Origin: Eubacteriales bacterium
GTDB taxonomy: Bacteria; Bacillota; Clostridia; Lachnospirales; Lachnospiraceae
Direction: 5' to 3'
Assembly (NCBI GenBank): GCA_030524545.1
Contig: JAUNGM010000032.1
Span: forward strand, 1 to 47,863
Length of the DNA: 47,863 nt
Shown: positions 24,784 through 33,496 of the stretch, in pieces
How positions within the stretch are numbered: position 1 is the first letter of the stretch
Layout: each line of letters opens with the position of its first letter
Program-made: the position numbers and the translations under genes
The notes under the pieces: generated by a model
The model's input: only the letters and a program-made list of their open reading frames with translations
What the model was told of the DNA's origin: nothing
The model's database searches: none

Positions 24784-25263
24784 ATGATTTGTGAAAAGAT
24801 TCTGGGAAAAGTAACGGATGAGGAGTTTTCCGGAAAAAAGGTGGACTATGTGGACATCCACTGGGATGAAGCCTTTAAGAAACTTCACAGAAAAACAAGC
24901 ACCGGCGGCGTGGAAATCGGAATTCGCCTGGATGATTCCGTTTTGACGCGCGGTCTGCATCAGGACGATGTACTTGCAGCGGAGGGAGATACAGTTCTTG
25001 CCGTTAATATCCCTCCCTGTGAGGTGATTATTGTTCACATAGATGCTCATCATCCGCACATGGTTGCAAAAGCGTGTTATGAGGTCGGCAACCGCCATGC
25101 TCCTCTGTTCTGGGGAGATGAGGAGGGAACATTTATCACTCCGTATAATGAACCCATGCGCGTGATGCTGGACAAGCTTCACGGTGTGGAGACAGAAGTA
25201 AAGAACATGAAACTGGACTTTGATAAACGTATTTCTGCTTCTGTCCATTCCCATACCCATTAA
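24784..25263 (+). CDS. ureE: Urease accessory nickel metallochaperone UreE
   Basis: A 159-residue protein with the N-terminal peptide-binding domain (RLDDSVLTRGLHQDDVLA) and the C-terminal metal-binding domain (EVGNRHAPLFW). The histidine tail is short (SVHSHTH). It carries nickel to the UreG-UreF-UreD complex. Its ribosome site AAAGGAGAG lies just before the ATG. Confidence 0.95.
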   Translation: MICEKILGKVTDEEFSGKKVDYVDIHWDEAFKKLHRKTSTGGVEIGIRLDDSVLTRGLHQDDVLAAEGDTVLAVNIPPCEVIIVHIDAHHPHMVAKACYEVGNRHAPLFWGDEEGTFITPYNEPMRVMLDKLHGVETEVKNMKLDFDKRISASVHSHTH

Positions 25264-25347
25264 GACCAATGGCTGGGAAGAGATACAGAAATAAGTGTGA
25301 AAATGTTCGGAACAGATGGAAAAGCAAAGGTATGGAGGAGACAGAAT

Positions 25348-26040
25348 ATGGCTGGAAATGCAAAATTTCTTCTGCTGCAGGTGAATGATGCGCTGTTTCC
25401 CATCGGCGGCTATTCGCATTCCTATGGCCTGGAAACCTATATCCAGAAAGGAATCGTAAAAGATGCGGATAGTGCTGCCGTGTTTATTCAGAAAAGACTT
25501 CGGTATAATTTTTGCTATAATGAGCTTTTGAATGTGCGCCTTGCCTGGGAGTTTGCCATGAAAGAAGATCTGGCGGGCCTTCAGGAGCTGGAGGATATGG
25601 TAGAAGCGGGCAAAACGCCGAGAGAGATCAGGGAGGCCGGCAGAAAGCTGGGCTCCCGGTTTGTAAAAACCTTGTCAGGTCTGGATATCCGGTATAAAAG
25701 TCCTGTTTTTCAGGAATACGTGCAGTCCCGGAAGGGGAAAAGCATTCACCATGCGACAATCTATGGGACGTTCTGCGGAGCTGTGGGGATTTCCCTTGAG
25801 GATTGTCTGGAGCATTTTATATATGCGCAGACGTCGGCTATGGTGACGAACTGTGTAAAAACCATCCCGCTGAGCCAGTCTGCCGGACAGAAGCTATTGA
25901 CAGGAACCTATGATCTGTTCGGAGAATTGATTAACCGTGTGACGGGACTTGGAATGGAGATGCTGGGATTATCAACGCCGGGATTTGACCTGCGTTGTAT
26001 GCAGCATGAGGGGCTTTATTCCCGTATTTATATGTCGTAA
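25348..26040 (+). CDS. ureF: Urease accessory protein UreF
   Basis: A 230-residue helical protein with the hallmark [19 protein letters not shown] near the N-terminus and [18 protein letters not shown] in the second half. UreF links UreD to UreG and helps insert nickel into the apo-urease. GGAGGAG precedes the ATG at 25348; an upstream in-frame codon at 25297 has no ribosome site. Confidence 0.95.
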   Translation: MAGNAKFLLLQVNDALFPIGGYSHSYGLETYIQKGIVKDADSAAVFIQKRLRYNFCYNELLNVRLAWEFAMKEDLAGLQELEDMVEAGKTPREIREAGRKLGSRFVKTLSGLDIRYKSPVFQEYVQSRKGKSIHHATIYGTFCGAVGISLEDCLEHFIYAQTSAMVTNCVKTIPLSQSAGQKLLTGTYDLFGELINRVTGLGMEMLGLSTPGFDLRCMQHEGLYSRIYMS

Positions 26041-26096
26041 TCTGCCGTAAAAGCTGCGGCAGGCATTTCTATATTTTAAGAGAAAAGAGGATGAGG

Positions 26097-26708
26097 ATGA
26101 TGTCTTACATTAAGATTGGTGTGGCAGGCCCGGTAGGTTCCGGAAAAACTGCTTTGATTGAATGCCTCACAAGGCAGATGGCTTCTGAATACAGCATTGG
26201 CGTTATCACCAATGATATTTATACAAAGGAGGACGCAGAATTCCTCTGCAAAAATTCCGTGCTTCCGAGAGAACGGATTATAGGTGTGGAGACCGGGGGA
26301 TGTCCTCATACGGCTATCCGTGAGGATGCTTCTATGAACCTGGAGGCAGTGGAGGAGATGATGGAGAAATTTCCGGATATTCAGCTTTTATTTATTGAGA
26401 GCGGCGGGGATAATCTGTCTGCGACCTTCAGCCCTGAGCTGGTAGATGCTACCATCTTTGTCATTGATGTGGCAGAGGGAGACAAGATTCCGCGTAAAGG
26501 CGGTCCGGGAATCACAAAGTCCGACCTTCTGGTGATCAATAAAATCGACCTTGCTCCTTATGTCGGCGCAGACTTGTCAGTTATGGAGAGGGATTCCAAA
26601 AAGATGCGGGGTGACAGGTCGTTCTTATTTACCAATATCCGGGATTTGGACGGAACGGACAAGGTGATTCAGTGGATTAAAACAAATGTACTTCTGGAAG
26701 GATGTTAA
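26097..26708 (+). CDS. ureG: Urease accessory GTPase UreG
   Basis: A 203-residue SIMIBI-class GTPase. The P-loop [12 protein letters not shown] is near the N-terminus, followed by [12 protein letters not shown], the nickel-binding [14 protein letters not shown] (CPH), [15 protein letters not shown], and the guanine motif NKIDLA. It powers nickel transfer into UreC. Three ATGs (26091, 26097, 26100) follow AAAGAGG; the second or third has the best spacing. Confidence 0.97.
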   Translation: MMSYIKIGVAGPVGSGKTALIECLTRQMASEYSIGVITNDIYTKEDAEFLCKNSVLPRERIIGVETGGCPHTAIREDASMNLEAVEEMMEKFPDIQLLFIESGGDNLSATFSPELVDATIFVIDVAEGDKIPRKGGPGITKSDLLVINKIDLAPYVGADLSVMERDSKKMRGDRSFLFTNIRDLDGTDKVIQWIKTNVLLEGC

Positions 26709-26714
26709 GCAAAA

Positions 26715-27509
26715 TTGAGCACAGAGAATAAATTCGGAAAAATCTCAGAAGTGAGGCTGGAAACAGAATACCGGGACGGAAGAGTGATTTTAGGTGATGT
26801 ATATTTTACTGCGCCGTTTAAAATCATGCAGCCGTTTTATCCTGCACCGGATTATATGCAGGTGATGGTGCTTTCCGCATCGGCCGGAATTATGGAGGGG
26901 GATGTCCAGAAGTTTTCTCTTCACATCAAAGAAGGAACGAAAATGGAGTACCTTTCCCAGGCATACGAAAAAATCCATAAGATGAAAGAGGGAAAGGCTG
27001 AGAGACGGACAAAGATTCTGGTGGAAAAAAATGCTTTTCTGAAATATGCACCGCTGCCTACCATTCCATTTAAGGACTCGGCATTTGAAAATCATCTGGA
27101 AGTGGAGCTTGCAGATGACAGTTCCCAATTCCTTTTTCAGGAAATTCTTTCCTGCGGGCGGGCGGCCTGCGGGGAAGCGTTTGCGTATCGATTTTTCCGC
27201 AATCAGGTTTCAGTCCGCAAAAACGGAGAGCTGATTTACAGGGATAATACCAGGTATGATCCGGAATTTTTTGAGATGGACGGACTTGGGATGTATGAAG
27301 GGTATACGCATCTGGCGAATCTGGTATTTTTTAATATAGAGAAGACAGAAGAATGGATGGTGAGAGTACGGGAGCTTCTGGATGAGACTCCCGGGATGGA
27401 AGGAGGAGTCACCAGAATTACCAGCGGAGATGCCGCCGTGAGGATTTTGGGAAAAGGATCGGAGCCTCTTTTGAAAATCCTTGATAAAATACAGACAAAC
27501 CTATTGTAA
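26715..27509 (+). CDS. ureD: Urease accessory protein UreD (UreH)
   Basis: A 264-residue scaffold protein of the urease maturation complex. It shows the UreD pattern MVLSASAGIMEGDVQKFSLH, YLSQAYEKIHKM, FLKYAPLPTIPFKDS and QEILSCGRAACGEAF. The start is a TTG six bases after the ureG stop, with AAGGA 12 bases upstream, so translation probably depends on coupling to ureG. The folT promoter overlaps its last codons. No nickel importer gene follows. Confidence 0.93.
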   Translation: MSTENKFGKISEVRLETEYRDGRVILGDVYFTAPFKIMQPFYPAPDYMQVMVLSASAGIMEGDVQKFSLHIKEGTKMEYLSQAYEKIHKMKEGKAERRTKILVEKNAFLKYAPLPTIPFKDSAFENHLEVELADDSSQFLFQEILSCGRAACGEAFAYRFFRNQVSVRKNGELIYRDNTRYDPEFFEMDGLGMYEGYTHLANLVFFNIEKTEEWMVRVRELLDETPGMEGGVTRITSGDAAVRILGKGSEPLLKILDKIQTNLL

Positions 27510-27531
27510 TTTCTAAAAAATGTGCTATAAT
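27504..27531 (+). promoter_or_regulatory. Promoter of folT
   Basis: TTGTAA (27504-27509), 16-base spacer, TATAAT (27526-27531). The -35 hexamer lies within the end and stop codon of ureD. Confidence 0.7.
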
Positions 27532-27548
27532 CGGCTTAAATAAATAAT

Positions 27549-27660
27549 AGCGAAGTAGGAATTTATGCGTCAAGTGTTCATTGGCTGGGGAGTCGCCGTG
27601 AAACGAAAAGTCCGCAAATTTATGATGCGGCTTACGATATATTTTCCGCACCCGTTGCTA
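27549..27660 (+). ncRNA. Tetrahydrofolate (THF-I) riboswitch
   Basis: Conserved blocks occur in the order known for the class: GTAGG (27555), TGCGT-c-AAGTG, GGGGAGT-c-G, ACGAA, CGG, and CCGCA (27646-27650) with a closing P1 strand ending CTA. These blocks match the crystallised Eubacterium siraeum THF aptamer as I remember it. It senses reduced folates and sits between the promoter and a folate transporter gene. The last ~90 bases before the gene have no terminator, so control is probably at translation of the GGAGGTG site. Confidence 0.88.
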
Positions 27661-27747
27661 CATGTGAGAACATCTCATAATGTGGAGGGATTATTATTTA
27701 TCGGTAACTACTCTATTATTAAAAAACATTATGGAGGTGTTTTTCTT

Positions 27748-28317
27748 ATGCAAAAAAATAGTTACAAAACTTATTGGAATGTAAAGACGCTGGTATTTAT
27801 GGCGCTTCTGGTGGCTATGCAGCTGGTACTGGGCAGAGTTCTGGTGATCGATCTTGGACCATACCGAATTACTGTCGGCAGTGTCTGCACGATTCTTGCA
27901 GGTCTGTGGCTTGGTCCTGTGGCAGGCGGTGTCTGCGGATTATGCGCGGATGTGATCGGCTGCTTTATCAAGGGATATGCGGTGAATCCGCTGATCACGG
28001 TAGCAGCGATTATCTGGGGCGTAGTTCCGGCTCTCATAAAGCCGCTGTATGTCAACAAAGGGAAAACGGGTAAGACCGTTGGAATCTGCCTTTCGGTTGT
28101 GCTCACAGGTATTTTAAGCTCTCTGATCTGTACAACGGCAGGACTTGTTCTGATTTTAGGATATAATTTCTATGCGATCATGCCGGGAAGACTTGTTCAG
28201 TTTGTGATTATGATGCCGATTTATTGTGTACTTACCTGTCTGCTGTACTTCAGCCCGGTGACCAGTATGGTTGTAGGATCTGTGACTCCGGCAGTGCTGT
28301 CTAAAAAGACTGTTTAA
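27748..28317 (+). CDS. folT: ECF transporter S component, folate type (FolT)
   Basis: A 189-residue integral membrane substrate-binding unit of an energy-coupling factor transporter. The WNVKTLVFMALLVAMQLVLG opening and GPYRITVGS, LWLGPVAGGVCGLCADVIG stretches are typical of the folate S-component family. It needs the shared EcfT/EcfA1/EcfA2 module encoded elsewhere. GGAGGTG precedes the ATG at 27748, and the upstream extension of the frame is the riboswitch, not protein. The riboswitch supports folate as ligand. Confidence 0.93.
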   Translation: MQKNSYKTYWNVKTLVFMALLVAMQLVLGRVLVIDLGPYRITVGSVCTILAGLWLGPVAGGVCGLCADVIGCFIKGYAVNPLITVAAIIWGVVPALIKPLYVNKGKTGKTVGICLSVVLTGILSSLICTTAGLVLILGYNFYAIMPGRLVQFVIMMPIYCVLTCLLYFSPVTSMVVGSVTPAVLSKKTV

Positions 28318-28364
28318 CGTTTGTTTTTGCTGTAAACTACATATCAAATCGATTCCCCAAAAGA

Positions 28365-28393
28365 AAAAGGCGCAGCGGATAGCTGCGCTTTTA
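28365..28393. terminator. Bidirectional terminator between folT and the GNAT gene
   Basis: GCGCAGC (28370-28376) pairs with GCTGCGC (28382-28388), flanked by AAAAAG on the left and TTTTA on the right, serving both converging genes. Confidence 0.85.
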
Positions 28394-28435
28394 CTTTGTC
28401 CCGATAGCGGCGGCTGCCGGGATAGATGTACAGAT

Positions 28436-29188
28436 CTATTCCTGCGGCTGTACGCGGAACCAGTAGGTATAGAACTGGCGGAAGCCTATGGATTCGTAAA
28501 GCCTCCGGGCGGGTGTATTGCCTTCGACAACCTGAAGATAGGCGCTTTCTGCTCCTTTTTTCATACCCTTTTTCAGAAGTCCGGTGCAGATCTGGCGTGC
28601 AAAGCCGTGCCCTCTGTAATCTTCCCTTACATGAATGGCATAGATACCGATATAATCCCTGTCAAGGATGCCAAGCCCGGTTGCAATGATCCGGCCGTCT
28701 CTCCTGATGGAGGCACAGATCGTTTCCTTGGGAATGGCCCGGTACATGGACGGAACGACCGCCCTGTGAATGGGATTGGCGGTGCCTTTCAGGGAAAACA
28801 GGCTCTCAATCCATTCATCCGGGATATTATCAGTGAAGGTGACATCCCTGCAGGAGACATCCAGCCGTGCGGCTGACAGACGCAGGGTCATGACGTTCGT
28901 TGTATGCTGGATTTCATAGCCGCGGTTTTCCAGTGTATAGTCAAAATCCTGGGATACCAGAGGGCTGATCTTAAAAATTGCGGGAGTTCCCAGGCGTTTA
29001 TAAACATGTTCGCAGTAGGAGACTTTTTCTCTCCAGGGAAGGGTGGAAGTACCGAACTGTTCCACACTGTTGGTACGGTGTGTATAAAAATAAGAGAAAC
29101 GCAGGATCCACCCGTCATACAGCTCCATCTTGTGGGATGGCCAGGCATTCAGGGACATATCTTCGATTTTTTTTATTTTGACTTCCAT
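28436..29188 (-). CDS. GNAT-family N-acetyltransferase
   Basis: A 250-residue protein with an N-terminal half containing the RTNSV motif and a C-terminal GNAT domain. The acetyl-CoA pyrophosphate loop is REDYRGHGFARQICTGLL (R-x-x-G-x-G/A), followed by YLQVVEGNTPARRLYESIGF. It acetylates an unknown amine substrate in the cytoplasm. It has its own promoter (29223-29251, minus) and converges on folT. Confidence 0.9.
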   Translation of the reverse strand: MEVKIKKIEDMSLNAWPSHKMELYDGWILRFSYFYTHRTNSVEQFGTSTLPWREKVSYCEHVYKRLGTPAIFKISPLVSQDFDYTLENRGYEIQHTTNVMTLRLSAARLDVSCRDVTFTDNIPDEWIESLFSLKGTANPIHRAVVPSMYRAIPKETICASIRRDGRIIATGLGILDRDYIGIYAIHVREDYRGHGFARQICTGLLKKGMKKGAESAYLQVVEGNTPARRLYESIGFRQFYTYWFRVQPQE

Positions 29189-29222
29189 TACATATCATTT
29201 CCTATCGTTTAATATGCTTGCC

Positions 29223-29251
29223 ATTATACATAATCATGCAAAATTATGCAA
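29223..29251 (-). promoter_or_regulatory. Promoter of the GNAT gene
   Basis: On the minus strand, TTGCAT, a 17-base spacer and TATAAT, about 35 bases before the ATG. The rest of the divergent spacer (29252-29360) shows no other feature I can name. Confidence 0.6.
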
Positions 29252-29361
29252 CAGTAAGGTTTTCATATTTTTGTTTGTGTAAGGTTCACAAAGGGTTTCT
29301 GTAAAGTAAGAACAAAACCTTGCTCCCTTTTTGGTAAATATTTACAAAAAATAATTAGAAC

Positions 29362-29390
29362 TTGACAAAATTGTATATGCTATTTATAAT
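29362..29390 (+). promoter_or_regulatory. Promoter of the sugar-acid operon
   Basis: A perfect TTGACA (29362-29367), 17-base spacer and TATAAT (29385-29390). It is the only strong promoter I see before the eleven genes that follow. Confidence 0.9.
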
Positions 29391-29399
29391 GAGGACACA

Positions 29400-29414
29400 A
29401 CCTGTACTACAGGT
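29400..29414 (+). promoter_or_regulatory. Operator palindrome of the sugar-acid operon
   Basis: ACCTGTA-C-TACAGGT is a perfect 15-bp palindrome starting about at the transcription start. The GTA-C-TAC core fits the short symmetric sites of GntR/FCD regulators, so the regulator at 36609 in the same operon is the likely binder. Bound there it would repress until the imported substrate or an intermediate releases it. Confidence 0.75.
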
Positions 29415-29447
29415 GAACAGCAGTACAAAAATAAAAAGGAGGGTAGA

Positions 29448-30128
29448 ATGAGAAGCGACATAACAAAAAAAGAAAAGATTATGGCAGATTTGAAAGCGAC
29501 AGGAGTATTGCCGTGCATCAAACTTCATGAAAAGCCAAGGGATTGGATTACCTATGCCAAAGCGATGTATGAGGGCGGAGCCAGGGCCTTGGAGATTACC
29601 ATGACCACCCCGGGCGCACTGGAGGGAATTGAAGCTATTTCTTCCTATTTCGGGGGGAAAATGCATGTGGCTGCAGGCACTGTATTGGATGCTGCAACGG
29701 CGCGGGAAGTTTTTCTTCATGGGGGAGAAATTCTGGTAAATCCCTGTGTGATTGAAGAAGTCATTGATTTGGGCAGCCGTTACCAGATGCCGGTATTTTC
29801 CGGGGCATTTACAGCTACGGAATGTTTTCAGGCAATGAGACTGGGAGCAGCGGCGGTAAAGATTTTCCCGGGAGCCTTGGGAGGCGCTGCTTACATGACA
29901 AATCTGAAGATGGTTTTTCCAGAAGCAAACCTGATTCCGTCAGGAGGAATCACACCGGAAAACTGCGGTGATTTTATTAAGGCCGGAGCGTTTGCTGTAT
30001 CAGGAGCCAGAACATTTATGAATTTTGAGAAAATTCAGAAAGAGGGTATTTCGTGGATCACCGAACAGGTCAGGACATTCGTTGGCTTGGTGGGAGAAGC
30101 GAAAAAGGAGCTTCCGGATATTCCGTAA
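29448..30128 (+). CDS. KDPG/KHG-type aldolase
   Basis: A 226-residue class I aldolase of the Eda family, which splits 2-keto-3-deoxy-6-phosphogluconate (or KDPGal, or 4-hydroxy-2-oxoglutarate) to pyruvate and an aldehyde. The catalytic glutamate lies in GGARALEITMT, the threonine in AAGTV, and the Schiff-base lysine in VKIFPG (VKFFP in classical members). The phosphate site PSGGITPEN is present, but the later GGS-type loop reads SGART. AAAGGAGGG precedes the ATG. It is first in the sugar-acid operon. Confidence 0.92.
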   Translation: MRSDITKKEKIMADLKATGVLPCIKLHEKPRDWITYAKAMYEGGARALEITMTTPGALEGIEAISSYFGGKMHVAAGTVLDAATAREVFLHGGEILVNPCVIEEVIDLGSRYQMPVFSGAFTATECFQAMRLGAAAVKIFPGALGGAAYMTNLKMVFPEANLIPSGGITPENCGDFIKAGAFAVSGARTFMNFEKIQKEGISWITEQVRTFVGLVGEAKKELPDIP

Positions 30129-30208
30129 ATGGGCGGCATTAACCCGGAAAGTTTGAGGACGCAAATATGACTATGCAAATGGATTACTTTGGAAAGGAGA
30201 ATGCATCT

Positions 30209-30889
30209 ATGTTAAAGTGGCTATCTTATCCTCTCAGCATGACGGCACCCAGACCGCCCGCAATTCCGGCTCCTGAACTGACAGAATTTATGTCGATTAA
30301 GGAAACCGGGTCAAATGTGCAGTATTTAAAGTGTTATAACCATACAGGTACGCACCTGGATACTGCAGCTCATGTGCTGGAGGAAGGAATCGGCATCACA
30401 GAATTCCGGCCGGAGGAGCTTGTTTACGAGAGGGTGCGTGTACTGGATCTTTCAGGAATCGAGGATGATACGGTGATTGATAAAGAATATCTGGTACCCT
30501 ATCTGGAGAATGGAGATTCGGGTGAAGCATTGATTATCCGCTTCGGAGTTGAAAATATCAGAAAAGAAGAGCCGGAGCGCTTTTCACAGCACTGTCCGGG
30601 ATTTTGCCCGGAGGCAGCCGGGTATATTCATGAGAAAATGCCGAATTTAAGAATGATCGGTACAGATGTGCCGTCAATTGCATGTATTGCTCATTTAAAT
30701 ACAACAATGGAAGCACACCATGAATTTTTTAATAGAGCAAATACAGAAAAATTTTTGATCATCGAGGAAATGAAGCTTTATACCGGATTAACGAATATCC
30801 GGAGGCTGGTTGTTTCCCCGTGGCTGGTAGAAGGGATGAATAGCGGCCCATGTGTGATCTGGGCAGATGTAGAGGAGGATTGCAAATGA
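30209..30889 (+). CDS. Cyclase-family (kynurenine formamidase-like) metal hydrolase
   Basis: A 226-residue protein with the family metal motif HTGTHLDTAAH and the DVPSIA loop and HHEFF histidines. Members hydrolyse formamides, lactones or cyclic amides with zinc or manganese. In a sugar-acid operon a lactonase-like role is plausible (inference). AAGGAG nine bases before the ATG at 30209 is stronger than the site before an upstream ATG at 30167, and the resulting start LKWLSYPLSM fits the family's usual beginning. Its stop overlaps the next start (ATGA). Confidence 0.87.
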   Translation: MLKWLSYPLSMTAPRPPAIPAPELTEFMSIKETGSNVQYLKCYNHTGTHLDTAAHVLEEGIGITEFRPEELVYERVRVLDLSGIEDDTVIDKEYLVPYLENGDSGEALIIRFGVENIRKEEPERFSQHCPGFCPEAAGYIHEKMPNLRMIGTDVPSIACIAHLNTTMEAHHEFFNRANTEKFLIIEEMKLYTGLTNIRRLVVSPWLVEGMNSGPCVIWADVEEDCK

Positions 30890-31911
30890 TAAAAAAACGA
30901 TTATTAGCAGCAGGAAGTATGGCAATGGCAACCGTTCTTATCGGAGCGGGGATCAGTCCGATAGAAGTCAGGGCAGGAGATAAAGTGGTAGTGGGTATGG
31001 TGCAGATTGATCTGACAAATCCATTTCATCTGGGAGAAGTGGAGGGAGCTAAAGAATGTGCGGAGAGAAACGGGTTTGAAATTGTGATTACTTCCGGTGA
31101 CGGAGATGTAACGAAGCAGGTAGAAGCATTTGATAATCTGCTGGAGCAGGTGGATGTGATCACAGTGAACTGCATCGATGTGACTGCTTTTGCAAATTCC
31201 TTCCAGAAGGCTAAGGATAAGGGAATTCCTGTGATTGTTATGCATTCCAAAGATGAAAACACGGAAGGTACCGTGGGATTTGACGAATATGCATTGTCCA
31301 CGGAAGTGGGAGAATATGCAGTTGAGCTTCTGAAAGAGCAGGAAGGGGAGCTTACAGATAAGAAAGTGGCTATTTTAGCCGGAATGCTCGGACAGGGGCT
31401 GAATGAGGGCCGTGTCGGAGGCTTCGCGGATGTAATGGAAGCGAACGGTATTGAGATCCTGGCTGCAGAGCCGACGGACTGGGACGGAACAAAGGCTGTA
31501 ACCATTATGGAAAACTATCTGACTGCTTATGATCAGATCGACCTGATCTATGGACTTTCCGACAGTGTTACTTATCCGGCGGCGCAGGTAATTGCGGACT
31601 CCGGGCGGGATATCCTGGTAACCAGCGTAGATGGAAACCAGGAGGCGATCCAGGCCGTGATTGATGGTGAAATGGACTGTACTTATCTGCTTGCTGCGGA
31701 ATATACGGGATATTATAAAGCGCTCATTCCTTATCAGGTTCTGACAGAAGATTATGATCTGTCGGAAGATTATATCCTTCCGGGATTTATTGTTACCAGC
31801 GAGAATGCTGAGGCAATTCTTAGTCTTTGTGAAGATATGGTAAACAAGACAAACGAGTTTCCGTTTGAAAAGCCTTTGACAGAAATTGTTGACGAATATA
31901 TGGCGGATTAA
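30886..31911 (+). CDS. Sugar-type ABC transporter substrate-binding protein (CUT2)
   Basis: A 341-residue RbsB-like binding protein. The signal peptide ends near SPIEVRAGD without a lipobox cysteine. The mature part begins VVVGMVQIDLTNPFH and shows the two-lobed ribose-binding pattern (VDVITVNCIDVTAF, VDGNQEAIQAVIDGEMDCT). It brings the operon's substrate, probably a sugar acid or its lactone, to the channel. GAGGAGG precedes the ATG, which overlaps the preceding stop codon. Confidence 0.92.
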   Translation: MIKKRLLAAGSMAMATVLIGAGISPIEVRAGDKVVVGMVQIDLTNPFHLGEVEGAKECAERNGFEIVITSGDGDVTKQVEAFDNLLEQVDVITVNCIDVTAFANSFQKAKDKGIPVIVMHSKDENTEGTVGFDEYALSTEVGEYAVELLKEQEGELTDKKVAILAGMLGQGLNEGRVGGFADVMEANGIEILAAEPTDWDGTKAVTIMENYLTAYDQIDLIYGLSDSVTYPAAQVIADSGRDILVTSVDGNQEAIQAVIDGEMDCTYLLAAEYTGYYKALIPYQVLTEDYDLSEDYILPGFIVTSENAEAILSLCEDMVNKTNEFPFEKPLTEIVDEYMAD

Positions 31912-31984
31912 GCACGGTGCTCTGCTTCTTTGGCGGTGAAATGCCGCCTGAGAAGCGGAAAGGAAATCTTTGGAGGAATTGCTT

Positions 31985-33496
31985 ATGGAACTTGTGTTGG
32001 AAATGCGCAATATTTCGAAGCGTTTTACCGGGGTACAGGCGCTTAAAGAGGTAAATTTAAAGCTATATGCCGGAGAAATACATTCCATTATCGGGCAGAA
32101 TGGAGCAGGAAAATCCACATTAATGAAAATCCTCAGCGGAAATTACAGGCATGATGAGGGAGAGATACTGATCCGTGGGGAAGAGGTGCAGATACATTCA
32201 CCTTCGGATGCAGCAAGGCTTGGAATCGGGATCGTCCACCAGGAACTTAGCCTTCTGAATAATCTGACAGTGGCAGAAAATATATTTCTGGGCAGGGAGG
32301 AAGTAAACGGCATCTGTCTGGACAATAAGAAGATGAACAGAAAAGCACAGCAATATCTTGAGGAAATGGGCATAAGAGGAATTGACGTGAACCAGAATGT
32401 GGAGGCATATCCCCTGGCAAAACAGCAGCTCATAGAAATTGCAAAAGTTCTTTCCGCAAAGCCGGATATTCTGATCCTGGATGAACCAACCGCAGCGTTG
32501 ACAAATGAGGATACGGAAAGGCTGTTTCAGATATTATTCAGACTGAAGAAACAGGGGATTGCAGTGGTATTTATTTCACATCGCCTGGGGGAAATAAAAC
32601 GGTACTGCGATTGCGGAACCATTCTGATGAATGGGCGTGTGACTGCATCCGTGCGTATGGATGAGGTTGATGAAGGGCAGATCATAGAATACATGCTTGG
32701 AGATGCTTTTGATAAATTTCACAGGGAACAGGCTGATATTTCGGTACAAAATAAAAAAGTGCTGGAGCTTCAGGGAATCGGCATAAAAAGAGCTGTGTCG
32801 GACGTGGACTGTACGATTTACGGTGGGACGATCACAGGATTTACAGGGCTACTGGGTGCGGGACAGGATGTTTTATGGAGAGCTGTTTATGGCGATATTC
32901 CGATGGAGAAAGGGAAGATTCTGCTTGGCGGCAGGGAAGTACAGATCCGCAATCCAAATGATGCGGTGCGGGCGGGAATTGGCCTGCTGACGGAGAACAG
33001 AAAAGAAGAAGGAATTTTTCCGCAGATGAGTGTTTTGGATAATATTGCATTGCCTTCCTTGTACCAGGGCAGGATGAGGCTTGGGAAGTTCTTTTTGAAT
33101 TACCGGAAAATACAGAAAGAGGGAGATAAGCTTACAGAATCACTGGCGCTGAAAATGAGGAATTTTCATACAAAGATTAAATTTCTTTCAGGGGGAAACC
33201 AGCAGAAAGCATTGGTTTCCAGATGGCTTATGAGACAGATGGAAATCCTTGTTTTTTTAGAGCCGACAAGAGGCGTTGATGTAGGGGCAAAAGCAGAAAT
33301 ATACAGGATACTTGAGCGTCTGGCCAAAGAGGGGAAAGCAATTGTCGTAGTATCTACAGATACATCAGAGATTCTGCAGGTGTCAGACCGGATCGTTGTG
33401 ATGTGTGACGGCAGGATTTCCAGTATCCTGGAAAAGCCTGCGGACGAAGAATCACTGGCACAGATGATTCAGGGAAGGGAGGTGCGGCATGGGTGA
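31985..33496 (+). CDS. Sugar ABC transporter ATPase, RbsA type (two NBDs)
   Basis: A 503-residue fusion of two nucleotide-binding domains. The first has a good Walker A (GQNGAGKSTLMK), signature region YPLAKQQLIEIAK and Walker B ILILDEPTAALT. The second has the degenerate P-loop usual for RbsA (GLLGAGQDV) and an intact LSGGNQQKALVSRWL. Its Walker B reads ILVFLEPTRGVDVGAK, with leucine (TTA, 33257-33259) where the family has aspartate. ATP hydrolysis at the second site may therefore be weak or absent. GGAGGAA precedes the ATG at 31985. The stop overlaps the next gene by eight bases. Confidence 0.95.
   Translation: MELVLEMRNISKRFTGVQALKEVNLKLYAGEIHSIIGQNGAGKSTLMKILSGNYRHDEGEILIRGEEVQIHSPSDAARLGIGIVHQELSLLNNLTVAENIFLGREEVNGICLDNKKMNRKAQQYLEEMGIRGIDVNQNVEAYPLAKQQLIEIAKVLSAKPDILILDEPTAALTNEDTERLFQILFRLKKQGIAVVFISHRLGEIKRYCDCGTILMNGRVTASVRMDEVDEGQIIEYMLGDAFDKFHREQADISVQNKKVLELQGIGIKRAVSDVDCTIYGGTITGFTGLLGAGQDVLWRAVYGDIPMEKGKILLGGREVQIRNPNDAVRAGIGLLTENRKEEGIFPQMSVLDNIALPSLYQGRMRLGKFFLNYRKIQKEGDKLTESLALKMRNFHTKIKFLSGGNQQKALVSRWLMRQMEILVFLEPTRGVDVGAKAEIYRILERLAKEGKAIVVVSTDTSEILQVSDRIVVMCDGRISSILEKPADEESLAQMIQGREVRHG

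Noticed and set aside
29400-29430. Possible second GntR half-site (CAGTAC) after the palindrome
   Set aside because: Only a half-match and not symmetric.
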